The notes below the pieces were generated by a model. The model did no database searches. It was not told the origin of the DNA and saw nothing but the letters and a program-made list of their open reading frames with translations. A DNA stretch of 64,000 nucleotides from Symsagittifera roscoffensis (Eukaryota > Xenacoelomorpha > Acoela > Convolutidae): positions 9,086,539-9,150,538 of the forward strand of contig NC_087070.1 in assembly GCF_963678635.1 (NCBI RefSeq), in the 5' to 3' direction. Position numbers and translations under genes: made by a program. Each line of letters starts with the position of its first letter. The stretch's first letter is position 1. Of the stretch, positions 49,310 to 61,480 are shown piece by piece.

Positions 49310-50480
49310 TTTTTTCAAAAATTGAAAAACAGACTAAAGTATCTTAAAAAGAGACAAACTCTCGTTGTTATTTAACTAATATAGCAATATGCAAAAACAA
49401 AACACAAAGTAACATAAAACTCAATCAAATTATCCATTTCACGTTGTTTGCTTTTGCGAAATGAGGAAAACAGAAAAGGTAGTTAGAACACAGGCATCCG
49501 TATTAAATTTTCTTAATTGAAAATTATGAAAATCAGACGCGATATCCCCTTTATTTTGTTTGTTTTGTCAAATTATTTTGAAAAAAAAAGAAAAAATACC
49601 TGAAAAAAGTATCTGGATTATTTTTCTATTTTCAATAAATGTCGAAAGAACAGACAGCATAACTAAAAAAAAAACAGAAGAAAAGTTTTCATCGTTTTAA
49701 CTTGCATGCAAAAATGTGAAACCAAAAAAGTTATTTAGTTGCACAAAACGAAAAAGTATCCGTATTTTTTGTCTGTTTTCTCAGATTGTGACAGAAAAAT
49801 TATCTGAAAAGTTAAATAAAATATCCAATAGCATTGTCTGTTTTTCCAAAATGTGAAAAAACAACAAGTTATCAGATAAAAACGGACAACCTATTATTTT
49901 TAAGTTGTTGCAAAACATGAAAAAACATACAAATAATTTAGAACCTGTTTTACTTCGTCTGTTTTTGGAACATAAAAAGTCAAAAATTATTAGCAAAAAC
50001 AGACAAAATATAGACATTTGTTTGTCTGTTTTTGCAACTTATAAGAACGGGAGTATAAATTCGATTTCCTGGTGTACTTTTTTGAAAGTAGAAAGTTAAG
50101 ACAAAATAAAAACAGACAAAATTTCTCTGTTTTTGCAAAAAATGAAAACAGACAAAATTTTTAGAAAACAGCAAAATCTTCGGATTACCTTTTCTCTGTT
50201 TTTGCAGTTTTTGAAAAACAGACGCAATATAATTTTGTTTTGTTTTTTCAAATTATAAAAAACAGACACAATATCTGGAAAAAATCTGGACGATATCTCC
50301 TTTTTCTTTAAACATGATAAAAACAGCCAATATATCTGGAAAAACATGAACAATTCGTATCGCTTTGTCTAGTTTGGCAAAATGAAAAATAGAAAGAGAT
50401 AATTTTATGCACAAACAGACAAAATAACCGTATTCTTTTGTCTGTTTTATCAAAATGTGGAAAAAAATCGATGAAAAACA
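49310..50480. repeat. Cluster of TCTGTTTT / AAAACAGA inverted motifs
   Basis: About fifteen instances of (T)TGTCTGTTTTT or its complement AAAAACAGACAAAAT occur in 1.2 kb, for example at about 49,327, 49,648, 49,771, 49,836, 49,957, 49,998, 50,023, 50,108, 50,194, 50,258, 50,413 and 50,439. Neighbours often face each other across GCAAAA-ATGAAA spacers, giving small inverted repeats. Spacing is irregular, so this is a degenerate palindromic minisatellite and not a clean tandem array. Minus-strand short frames here (SVF, CKNR patterns) are products of the repeat. Confidence 0.75.
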
Positions 50481-53234
50481 AATCATTTTAAAATACGTGC
50501 GATGTGTTTAGTTTCTACGCTAAAAAATTTTAGCGTGCTATATTCAATAACATCAAAATTTCCAGTTGAGAGTTTCCAAAATTTGAAGTCTTAAGTTCAA
50601 TTAAATCATGACTCTGAGCAGTTTTTTCTGATGCATAGAACCAGAAAACCCGAATGATTGATCCAATGGTTTGTTTTGGGATTTTTTTTAAAGTTAAAAC
50701 TTTTATCAAGATTTGCTAGGTTGATTTCTATCACTTTTATTTATGTACTGGCCTAATTGTTGTTCCGAGCATTTGAAAAATGTGGAAGAATTTTGTAGTA
50801 GGGTATTTTAGTTTTTTCTTTTTGTTTACGCAAAATCAGATACCACAAACAAATATTACAAAGGGTCATTTGACATACCAAATCGAAGTTTTTCGGTCGT
50901 AATTTGGTTTAACGAGACAAACTGGATTAAAATTTTTGGTTGTTATTTCAATTTTGAGGGAATAAAGCGAGCGAATTGGTTTACACAAAGGTCGAGAAGA
51001 ATTTTAAAACAGCAATGAAACAGTTTGCGAACAGTCTAATGATGCTTAATTTAAGCCCTGAACAAAAATTTAAGCACGTATATTAGTTTCTTTTGATTTC
51101 TTAGCGACATTTTGGTGACTAAAAACTTCAAAAAAAGAAACCGAAATATGGGATTTCTTTTGTTGTTTTAGCCATTTTTCTACAATTTTTTTGTCCAAAT
51201 TGCTTATATTACTAAAACTGTCGGAAATTCCTTTATTCTAGTTCCTACGTCAGATCTTTTCATCATACAACGTAGAAAAAGCACTACATTTAAAAAAATT
51301 TGCAGGATTTTTAAAGACTATGGTCGGAACATTCTGTGCTACTGGTTTTCTTGTTTGTTTATTTGTTTTTTTTTTGTTTCTACATTGTTGCAACGATGAA
51401 ATTAATTCAAGCAGTTATTTTCAGTTATCATGTTTGTGTTTACAAACAGCCAGAATTTGTCTGCCAGACGAAATGGTTGTTTTGGAACGGTAGTCATAAG
51501 GGCTTGATGGCAAATTACGGGCAAGCTTCAAGCTTAACAAATGTAGAAAAGATCACTTGGAAGAGGATAACCCCTTTAAAAATCTTCACTGCAATATAAT
51601 CAAATCTTGTCATTTCCTTTTCAAGTGCTTTCTTTGATTTTTTCAGCACAAAACAATCTTCTCTGTCAAAAACAGAAATTGATTTTAAGTGAAATTCAAA
51701 CAACATCGCCAAACATTTTTTTCTCAAGCTAATATAACATTTGACTCGGGTCGAACTCTCAGATTTATTTTTTTTTCAAATTTTCACTCAACTTACCGGA
51801 ATTATCGTCAAGAAAAATACCAAAAAAAAAGAAAAAATATCAAAGTCAGTTCCATTTTCCAGAATAACTGTCTCAGATTTCTTACATGAAACTGCAAATT
51901 TTGTTCACATCGATTTATGGCTGGAGGCCATTTCTATTTCCTTTGTTTAACCTTTCCCTTGGTAGACGAATTAACATATACCATTCCTTTCATCATGGGG
52001 AACAATCCATTCTTCGGTGGAGGAGCATTGATTCGGTCTGATGGTAATGGTAAGAATAGTAATGGTACCTTGTAGAAGAATTGTTATATAAAAAAGTATA
52101 CGTTCACAAAACCGAAAGATACATAGACCGAAAAGTTCAAAATTAGCTTTTTGAGAGCCTATGCAGTTTCAGGTTTTTGCGTTTTTGATGCTACCTGAAA
52201 TTTTATATAGACCAATTTTAGATTCCCCGCATTGCAAAAAATGGGGATTTCGTTACAAGGTGCAAAAATAGCATAGGTTTAACTGGTGAATTGAATCGTT
52301 AAAGGGCTGGAGTTTCTTTACTATAGTTACATTAGAATGGTTACTTTATAAGATCCTGACTTTTTTTTCAATGGAGTTAGTTGAGTTCACCAAATTTTTT
52401 CATTTACCTGAAATGCCATCTTTTGCATTGTATTTTGTGACTCTATTTGGTGCGTTAACCTTCGTTGCACCTTCATCGTCATTATATACCATGTTCGAGT
52501 TTTTTTCACGCGTCTTCCTTTTTTAATGTTGCCTCCTCCAACGAGTAATACATTTTATATATACCTTTTCTTTATATTATTCACTGTAGGAAATATATTT
52601 TATGGGTATTTGAGCGGCTTCTTACGTGCCATATAACGATCGATAAAAAATTCCTTCGCTTTTCATACCAACTGCGTTTTCCATAGACATTTACATATCG
52701 ATGCAGATGTGTTTAAAGATGAATTTATAATCAGATGACGTTTTTTAAAATTGAGGCTATAGAAATAAAATCGAAGGAAATTCTTAGCATTCTGATTGTC
52801 ATAATTAATTGTTTATCGTCAAAAAAGTGTTTATTGTCTTCCAAAAGTATAGAAAGAATCTGACATTGATGAAATGGTTAATTGACTGCTATTTCTATTG
52901 TTAAATTTGTTTTGTCACTTTATTGTCGAACTATAACAGAAAACAATCTACAATAATCAATCTACAAGAAAAACAGAAAGCTAAAATCTTTCAGACAACC
53001 CATTACCAGGTAATTTAACATTTTCTATCTCCAAAAAAACACGCATGTAAAGTTGGCAACAGATACACCGTCAATTTTTCTGGCAAAATAGGCGAAAAAT
53101 TGCAAGTTTACCCTTGTTTTCAAGTAAGTTTAAGTAGTCAATTGAACTTTTTAATAACTACTCCGTTTTTTGTTTTGTTAGAACAAAATATAGAAACAAC
53201 TTTGCAGCCAGTGAGTTGTAACTGAATCTAAAAA
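50481..53234. other. AT-rich stretch, no supported feature
   Basis: Homopolymer-rich sequence with frequent stops on both strands. The longest open frame (51,336-51,599, plus, 87 codons) begins with a strongly hydrophobic 30-residue segment, then a more mixed part with several W and C. It matches no family I recognise and has no supporting context. No RNA gene was recognised. Confidence 0.5.
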
Positions 53235-53375
53235 AAATTGTATGGATTGCAAGATCTTGCTTAAATCTTGCAAATAGAAGGCACATCTTGCAAGAATCTT
53301 GCAAAGCGAATGCAAATCTTGCCAGAAAAATTCAGGATTTTTGAATTATATCGCAAATTTTCTTGCAAGTTATCT
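53235..53375 (+). repeat. Short ATCTTGCAA repeat cluster
   Basis: ATCTTGCAA or close forms recur about seven times between 53,250 and 53,370 (GATCTTGC, AATCTTGCAA, CATCTTGCAAG, AATCTTGCC, TTCTTGCAAG) at irregular spacing of about 10-45 bp. It looks like a degenerate short tandem repeat. Confidence 0.65.
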
Positions 53376-53625
53376 TTTAAGATTTGCTTTCCAAGAACAC
53401 TGAAGTACTTAGAGGCTTCATTTTTTCATTTAATTTCTTTAAAGAAAATTTTTAACTCAGCTCATGAAGTTTTTTATATAACCTCATTTTCTTCAAGTTT
53501 GTTTAAATTTAATTTGATTTAGTTTTTGGGTACTTTTTGCTTAAAACATTAATGCTGATTGGTATCAATGCAAAAAGTTTTCAATTTTTTTGAAAACATC
53601 TTAAGCGACCTCGAAAAATTCTGCA

Positions 53626-53669
53626 GAGAGTTCAATAGTTCAATAGAGAGTTCAATAGAGAGTTCAATA
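53626..53669 (+). repeat. GAGAGTTCAATA minisatellite
   Basis: GAGAGTTCAATA is present three times, with an intervening partial GTTCAATA, as a perfect or near-perfect tandem of a 12-bp unit. It lies in otherwise unremarkable AT-rich sequence. Confidence 0.85.
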
Positions 53670-53833
53670 CGCTTTATCAACCGAACCCGCAACATATTCA
53701 ATTGTCGTTCCTCAATTTAGGGTTAACCAAATTTCAGACTCCCCTCATTGCGCGACCGTATCAATATCAACAAAAACTATGGCCATCAACTAAAAACACA
53801 GTTTTTGTGTTTCTGTAAATTCAAAAAAAAAAT

Positions 53834-54132
53834 TGAATCAACCGTACCATATCTGCCCCCCTTAATTGATCTACCGTAGAATTTCTTCCCCTAACATTTA
53901 ATAGTTCTGAAATTTACCTCTGCTTAAAAATACATTTCATACAAATACTGAGAATGAAATTTCATTTAAAATTTTACCCATATTATCTTTGCAACAAAAC
54001 ATTTAAATTTTTTTTTATGCTTCGATGAAATATGCTATGTAGGCGATAAAACATTCTCTACAAAATTACCGTATGAAAAATTCATGTTTTACCCCCTAAC
54101 TTGTTTTTGGGGGAAATTTCACGGTTGATTCA
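53834..54132. other. 12-bp inverted repeat bounding 299 bp; otherwise featureless
   Basis: TGAATCAACCGT at 53,834-53,845 is perfectly complemented by ACGGTTGATTCA at 54,121-54,132. A small hairpin with five C at 54,092-54,096 and five G at 54,109-54,113 lies inside. The size would suit a miniature inverted-repeat transposon, but no target-site duplication is visible and a match of this length can arise by chance in AT-rich DNA. The sequence from 54,133 to about 54,835 shows nothing further. Confidence 0.25.
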
Positions 54133-54839
54133 GACAACTTTTATTGCTTTTTAAATTCTTCTCAACATTTGCTTTAAATATTTTTTTTCGTTGAAAAAAC
54201 ACTTGCATTTCATAATCACTAAAACGTACTCAAAAATTTATACAGCGTGTGGATGTCAATATTTAATTTTATCTGTTTATATGCAGTTTAAAAGAATTTC
54301 CTATGCCGCCTCCTATATCCCAAAGCTTAACAGCTAACCGCAAGAAACTTTTTTACCGAAAATAGAAAAATCATTTCTTCGAAAAACTTATAAAAAATCA
54401 ATTCACAAAAATTGTTTGCTGTTTGTGCGATTAACGTTTCAGCGGGTTGAGCTCCAAATAAAAAAGGAAACAAAAACTATCGATTGTATTCAATAAGGAT
54501 AAAAGATAATATGATTAAAACAAAACGTTTTTTTTATTTTTAATAGCAAATTATTATCTTCTCTGATCGATAAAGTAAGACCAATAGCAAAAACTATCTT
54601 AAAAAAATGATTGACCTTTAAAGGAGATTTTTAATTTATTTTAAGGCATTTGTTGTCTTAGAGTGGGATAAGACTGTCGATTCTTGATGTTAGTCTAAAA
54701 GAGGCACCATGTAACCTTAAAAAAAATTCAAGTAAACGATATGCGTAGATCATCCGTATTACAGTGCTGATTTAAATTAACCTGACAAAACGGTTAAAAG
54801 GATTTTTTTTTCAATTTCAATTTGGGCTAAGCCGCATTC

Positions 54840-55700
54840 AGTTTAATAATCGATTATATTACAATTTTAGTACCAGTCCTACTAAGATTGAGATCGAATC
54901 GATTTTAATTAATTAATCATCGATTATTATCTCTCTTTTTTTAAAAACTCAAATTATAATTAATTATAATCCACTTTTTTAAAAAAATTTCTAATTCATT
55001 AGTTGTGCACAAAAATCCATTATAATCGATTATAATTGATTATAATCCTTTTTGATTGTCCATTTTGTCTTCGAAATTGTATCTAATTTGCTAATACTTT
55101 ATGCATTTTGTAGACGTTGGTTCCTATGAAAATGAGAAAAATGTTTTTATAAAGTTTTCCAAGCAGTTCAATTTTATAAGGTTCTTTATTCATTTCTTCA
55201 CCATTAGAGTTGTTTAGTGATGCATAGTTTAAGCTTTTTTAACCACCAAAACATCAGCAAGTTGATTTAATTTCATGATTAGTTCAGAAGAATTGTTTTT
55301 CATCTACCGCGGGAACCTTTCCACTAATATGAAAGGATCTCTATGAAACTTTTGTGTCGTGGTAGAACTTTGTGTTCAGATGAACCAAAGTCTTCAAGGT
55401 ATCTCTCTTTTAGAGATTTTCTCATTGACACAAAATTATTAACCCATTAGATGTAATTCAAATGTAGCTTTGAATTGACAAAAAATGGCAAAATAGGAAA
55501 TTATAATCAATTATAATTGATTTTAGGAAATTTTTCCAAGAACTATAATCATTTATAATCGATTATAGGAGATTATAGTCTCTTGGAAAATCTCACAATT
55601 AAAATCAATTAAAAATCCTTTTAACACCAAATTTGGTAATTATAATCAATTATAATTGTGAAAATATCATCATAATAGTCCGTTATAACCGATTACTTAC
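54840..55700. repeat. ATAATCGATTATAAT palindrome belt
   Basis: Palindromic words built on ATAATCGATTATAAT and ATAATCAATTATAATT recur at about 54,849, 54,917, 54,955, 55,018-55,048, 55,500, 55,547-55,575 and 55,638, in two clusters separated by about 440 bp of ordinary sequence. Spacing is irregular. Each word is self-complementary, so the DNA could form cruciforms. Not a known element to me. Confidence 0.7.
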
Positions 55701-56354
55701 GCCTAAACTTGGATGCGGGGTTGGATAAAAATTAAACTAGATCAGAACGAAAGCAGACTAGCATTCGGTACGTGCACTAAACAGAATACTACACACTCCA
55801 AAATAGTCGTCCCGAGTTTGCACATTTCCGTGTACTTCATAGACAAAATTCCATAATTACTTCAAAACTAATAGTAAACAACACAGCTCGTATATCATGG
55901 CAAAACCCTGAATGTTTCGAATGCACTTCAAGGTCAATTTAAAAGTTTTTTTTTGCTGAAAAATTGACGTCATAATCGAAAAAAGAGAATTAAAAGGCCG
56001 CTTACGCGTGTTAGAAAATATCTCCCGTGTTATATATATCTCCCGTTAATTATTCAGAGAAGGTGAAATTAGCAGCTTTCAAACCCCAAAAAATTTACAA
56101 AAAAATGATTACAATTGACGTATCTTTTTAAAATTGAGCTTTGAGCTCAACAAAAAGAGTCTTTCAGACGGTATAAAAAATTTTCGTCAAAAATGTTTAG
56201 TTTAAAAGTCGGAAATTGCCTGCATAAAAAAAACCCAAGTATCAAAAATCTGCTCCTTCTTCGAAAATCAGGACAAAAAAGTGGACACAGCCAGATTCTG
56301 CGAAAAAACAGCCTCGAAAACTTAGTGCCCTCTAAAGATGAAAATTTAAAGCAG
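55701..56354. other. AT-rich stretch, no supported feature
   Basis: No open frame over 60 codons, no RNA gene and no clear repeat, except a small duplication of TATCTCCCGT at about 56,020-56,045. It leads into the 381-bp array. Confidence 0.5.
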
Positions 56355-59300
56355 ATAAAAACAAGACTCTAAATTGGTCGCGAGAAAAAAAAATTGAAAA
56401 TTTACAAATTGTGAGCCATATAAAATCAAAATGTAAAAAAAATGAGTCATACGAAATTAATACGACCGATTAGCTAGCCTCAATTGTTGAATTTGAAACA
56501 ATTTTTGAGTGGGATATTTTCCACGCATAAATAATCAGCGCTACGCTTTCAGCGGCATGAATATAATCTTCGAAGTGCGCATAATTCAGTCCAGAGCTCG
56601 GCCAAATTAGCTATTTTCATCCACCCAAAATTTTGCGAAAAAAGAATCAAAGAAAAAATATCTTTCTACATTTTGATTCAAGGATTGGATGTTTTCAATG
56701 ATGATCATTTTTTTGATACAAACTTCTTCTTCGACCGCCAAAAAATGACTGAATAAAAAACCACAAATTGGTCCCATACAAATTGTCGCTTACAAATTGT
56801 GAACAATACAATATTTAAAAATATTGAGTCCTACGAAACTATTACGACCGATTGGCGAGCCTCAATTGTTGAATTTGAAACAATTTTTGAGTGGGATATT
56901 TTCCACGCATCAATAAATAGTGCTACGCTTTCAGCAGCATGAATATAATCTTCTAAGTGTGCATAATTTAGTCCAGAGCTCGGCTAAACTGTCTATTTTC
57001 ATCCACCCAAAGTTTTGCAAAAAACAATCAAAGATAAAATATCTTTCTACATTTTGCTTCAAGAATTGGATGTTTTCAATGATGATCTTTTTTTTGATAA
57101 AAATTTCTTCTTCAATCGCCAAAAAATGACGGAATAGAAAAACACAAGTTGGTCCCATACAAATAGTCGCATACAAATTGTGAACAATATAAGATTTAAA
57201 AATATTGAGTCCTACGAAACTAATAAGACCGATTGGCGAGCCTCAATTGTTGAATTTAAAACAATTTTTTAGTGAGATATTTTCCACGCATAAATAATTA
57301 GCGCTACGCTTTCAGCGGCATGAATACTATCTTCGAAATGTGCATAATTTAATCCAGAGCTCGGCCAAATTGCCTATTTCCATCCACCCAGAATTTTGCA
57401 AAAAACAATCAAAGAAAAAATATCTTTCTACATTTTGCTTCAAGAATTGGATGTTTTCAATGATGATCGTTTTTTTGATACAAACTTCTTCTTCGATCGC
57501 CAAAAAATGACTGAATAAAAAAACACAAGTTGGTCCCATACAAATTGTCGCATACAAATTGTGAACAATATAAGATTTAAAAATTTTGAGTCCTACGAAA
57601 TTAATACGACCGATTGGCGAGCCTCAATTGTTGAAATTAAAACAATTTTTGAGTGGGATATTTTCCACGCATAAATAATTGGCGCTACGCTTTCAGCGGC
57701 ATGAATACAATCTTCGAAGTGTGCATAATTTAATCCAGAGCTCGGCCAAATTGCCTATTTCCATCCACCCAGAATTTTGCAAAAAACAATCAAAGATAAA
57801 ATATCTTTCTACATTTTGCTTCAAGAATTGAATGTTTTCAATGATGATCGTTTTTTTTTATACAAACTTCTTCTTCAATCGCCAAAAAATGACTGAATAA
57901 AAAAACACTAGTTGGTCCCATACAAATTGTCGCATACAAATTGTGAACAATATAAGATTTAACAATGTTGAGTCCTACGAAACTAATACGACCGATTGGC
58001 GAGCCTCAATTGTTGAATTTAAAACAATTTTCGAGTGGGATATTTTCCACGCATAAATAATTAGCGCTACGCTTTCAGCGGCATGAATACAATCTTTGAA
58101 GTGTGCATAATTTAATCCAGACCTCGGCCAAATTGCCTATTTCCATCCACCCAGAATTTTGCAAAAAACAATCAAAGATAAAATATCTTTCTACTTTTTG
58201 CTTTAAGAATTGGATGTTTTCAATGATGATCGTTTTTTTTATACAAACTTTTTCTTCGATTGCCAAAAAATGACTGAAAAAAAACACAAGTTGGTCCCAT
58301 ACAAATTGTCGCATACAAATTGTGAACAATATAATATATAAAAAAACTGAGTCCTACGAAACTAATACGACCGATTGGCGAGCCTCAATTGTTGAATTTA
58401 AAACAATTTTTGAGTGGGATATTTTCCACGCATAAGTAATTGGCGCTACGCTTTCAGCGGCATGAATACAATCTTCGAAGTGTGCATAATTTAATCCAGA
58501 GCTCGGCCAAATTGCCTATTTCCATCCACCCAGAATTTTGCAAAAAACAATCAAAGATAAAATATCTTTATACTTTTTGCTTCAAGAATTGGATGTTTTC
58601 AATGATGATCGTTTTTTTTTATACAAACTTCTTCTTCAATCGCCAAAAAATGACTGAATAAAAAAACACTAGTTGGTCCCATACAAATTGTCGCATACAA
58701 ATTGTGAACAATATAAGATTTAACAATGTTGAGTCCTACGAAACTAATACGACCGATTGGCGAGCCTCAATTGTTGAATTTAAAACAATTTTCGAGTGGG
58801 ATATTTTCCACGCATAAATAATTAGCGCTACGCTTTCAGCGGCATGAATACAATCTTTGAAGTGTGCATAATTTAATCCAGACCTCGGCCAAATTGCCTA
58901 TTTCCATCCACCCAGAATTTTGCAAAAAACAATCAAAGATAAAATATCTTTCTACTTTTTGCTTTAAGAATTGGATGTTTTCAATGATGATCGTTTTTTT
59001 TATACAAACTTTTTCTTCGATTGCCAAAAAATGACTGAAAAAAAAACACAAGTTGGTCCCATACAAATTGTCGCATACAAATTGTGAACAATATAATATA
59101 TAAAAAAACTGAGTCCTACGAAACTAATACGACCGATTGGCGAGCCTCAATTGTTGAATTTAAAACAATTTTTGAGTGGGATATTTTCCACGCATAAATA
59201 ATTAGCTCTACGCTTTCAGCGGCATGAATACAATCTTCGAAGTGTGCATAATTTAATCCAGAGCTCGGCCAAATTGCCTATTTCCATCCTCCCAGAACTT

Positions 59301-59815
59301 TGCAAAAAACAATCAATGATAAAATATCTTTATACTTTTTGCTTTAAAAATTGGATGTTTTCAATGATGATCGTTTTTTTGATACAAACTTCTTCTTCGA
59401 TCGCCAAAAAATGACTGAATAAAAAAACACAAGTTGGTCCCATACAAATTGTCGCATACAAATTGTGAACAATATAAGATATAAAAAAATTGAGTCCTAC
59501 GAAACTAATACGACCGATTGGCGAGCCTCAATTGTTGAATTTGAAACAATTTTTGAGTGTGATATTTTCCACGCATCAATAATTAGTGCTACGCTTTCAG
59601 CGGCATGAATATAATCTTCGAAGTGCGCATAATTCAGTCCAGAGCTCGGCCAAATTGGCTATTTTCATCCTCACAGAATTTTGCTAAAAACAATCAATGA
59701 AAAATATCTTTCTACATTTTGATTCAAGGATTGGGTGTTTTCAATGATGTACATTTTTTTGATACTAACTCCTTCTACGATTGCCAAAAAATGACTGAAT
59801 AAAAAAAGCACAAGC
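56355..59815 (+). repeat. 381-bp tandem array, 9 copies
   Basis: The mark TACGACCGATTGGCGAGCC (or close) starts at 56,461, 56,843, 57,224, 57,605, 57,987, 58,366, 58,748, 59,128 and 59,509, giving steps of 379-382 bp. Each unit also holds GAGTGGGATATTTTCCACGC, GCTACGCTTTCAGCGGCATG (which contains the palindrome CGCTTTCAGCG), CCAGAGCTCGGCC and TTGGTCCCATACAAATTGTCG. Both ends fade gradually: the first unit begins near AAATTGGTCGCG and the last ends at GCACAAGCTTGAA. The unit has no relation to the 138-bp satellite. Minus-strand frames of 76-84 codons occur in several units and start near MYATICMGPTC, but they follow from the repeat itself. Confidence 0.95.
57961..59101 (+). repeat. 761-bp dimer duplication inside the 381-bp array
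   Basis: Bases 57,961-58,340 are almost identical to 58,722-59,101. Both share AACAATGTTGAG, ATTTTCGAGTGGG, CCAGACCTCGGCC and ATATATAAAAAAACTGAG. The intervening unit (from 58,366) and the one from 59,128 share other variants. This is a recent duplication of a two-unit block. Confidence 0.85.
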
Positions 59816-59983
59816 TTGAATTATCCGTTTTTTCTTAAAGTCGGAGCAGTAGCCGTTAAATGGACAGAAGCAACGGCTGCAATTTTTTAAATCACAGTAA
59901 ACTGAATATTAGATTTAAGGCTTAGAAGTTCTAGCAATTTTGGCCTTTTATTCTAAGTTGATCCAGATATTTTTTCGGATGAA

Positions 59984-60184
59984 TTGTTTCTACCATTTAA
60001 CCTAGTATTCTGTCGGGAGTTAATAATTCCTTTTTTAGAACAAATTCCCTGCGATGTTGAAGTTTTGCGGGCTGAAATCCTCGGTTTGAAGGAAAATAGT
60101 TATTTTCAAAATCACCATTTTGAATTAGTGGTTTTTATCAGACATAATTGTTTGATGGTATATAAGGCAACCGAAAAAACATAA
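59984..60184 (+). other. Unrecognised 66-codon open frame
   Basis: The frame translates with mixed composition (VEVLRAEILGLKENSYF, then FELVVFIRHN) and looks slightly more protein-like than neighbouring frames. It has no recognisable domain, no supporting splice or promoter context, and a start that may be accidental. It could be a chance frame, an exon, or a scrap of a mobile element. The surrounding 59,816-60,259 shows nothing else. Confidence 0.15.
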
Positions 60185-60259
60185 CCAATACAAAATTGTT
60201 TTTGACAATTATATAACTTCCGCTTTGGATTCTCGTCGATGATAATGAACTATGATAGA

Positions 60260-60925
60260 TGTTTATTGACAAAAATAATGGACAAAATAATTGGTTATAG
60301 ACCCCAAAATATTGTTTTTGGAGACCAAATTTAAAAAGATATTTTACTTGTGATCATTTGTCGTAAGCTATGGGGGTTTGAAAATTGCTAATTGGGCCAA
60401 TTATTATTAGATTACGAGACACAAAAAAAATCTCTTTGAAATTTACATTAGCGTATGGGGGGATGAATATAAAAACGAAAATTAATTTTTTTTGGTTACG
60501 TCGCTTTTTCAACCTCTAAACTTTAAATTGGCCTTAAAATACAGTCGAAACATTCAGAGCTTTGCCCTGATAAACGAGCAGTCTTTTTCAGTCAGTGTTT
60601 GACTTCTTAACTAAGCATTTTTGACGGAATTGTTTTACATTGTTCCGTCAAAAGTCTGAGAGATTTTGTTGTCTTGAGGTCAAATTAAAAAAAAAATTTC
60701 CCCTGCGATTATTTTTCGTTAGGTTCGAAATTGCTAGCTTGGTGAATTTGGGAGAATTAACCCGCGATATAGAGTGAAAACAAGGGGGATAAATTGAAAT
60801 AAAAATCATAAAAAAAAATTCCTTTTTTTCGGTTGTTTCGTCAATTATTCAACCAAAAAAGTTTTTAATTGGTTATAACGTGCAGTCGAAACATTCACGG
60901 CTTCGCCATAATATACGAGCAGTCT
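60260..60925 (+). repeat. Diverged ~340-bp tandem duplication
   Basis: CAGTCGAAACATTCA, then GCTT-GCC-TA-TA-ACGAGCAGTCTT, occurs at 60,542-60,594 and 60,882-60,925, an offset of about 340 bp. Upstream parts also agree in order: a GATNATTTNTCGTNAG-like word, GAAATTGCTA, then a T-run with GGTTACGTCG or GGTTGTTTCG. Identity is perhaps 65-75%, so the duplication is old or the two copies came from a dispersed family. Confidence 0.65.
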
Positions 60926-61480
60926 TGTTGATAATATGCCCGGTCCAAACGCTTAATATCGCATCTTATATTTAGACTTCGTTCTTTATTCAAGGATGTA
61001 AAAGCAATTCAGAAATGAGCGATTGTGTTGTTGTTTTATAATGGAAATTTAATTTGACTTCAGGGGGTTACTGAAAAGAACAATTATAGATTGGATACTT
61101 GATCTGCTTCAGAAATGAAATGGGCGCCTTTTATCAGATTAAAATCTGCGATGCAGGATATACAAAGATTAACCTTAACGCTGCTTTCAAATTTAGCCAA
61201 ACTCTCAAAATAGATTAGTTTTCGAAAAAAAAAACATTATTTAAATAGTGCAACTGGATGACCTGCAATCTGAAACTGGTTTAAAATTCAAAAAGATTGA
61301 GTTTAAAGACCAACCCCCACCTAAATAAAAGCTAACTTTTTGAAATTTCTGTGAAAGTTTGATATTTTTTCTTTGCTAATTTACGATACTTTACAAGTAT
61401 TTTTTTTGTTGGAAAAATTGTTGGAAAAATTTTGTTGGAAAAATTTAACCAGTATTAGTCAATCACCACTTTTGGTCCTT
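60926..61480. other. AT-rich stretch, no supported feature
   Basis: No open frame of note. A short slippage repeat of TTGTTGGAAAAA lies at about 61,408-61,447. No RNA gene was recognised. Confidence 0.5.

Noticed and set aside
51336..51599. 87-codon frame with a signal-peptide-like start
   Set aside because: The hydrophobic start comes from a T-rich tract, no family is recognised, and there is no supporting context.
53834..54132. 299-bp miniature transposon with 12-bp terminal inverted repeats
   Set aside because: No target-site duplication or related second copy was seen, and a 12-bp match within 300 bp is expected about once by chance in a window this size.
56931..59066. Conserved 76-84 codon minus-strand frame in the 381-bp units as a real gene
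   Set aside because: The units are near-identical DNA, so frame conservation is expected; several of the nine units break it. No domain was recognised.
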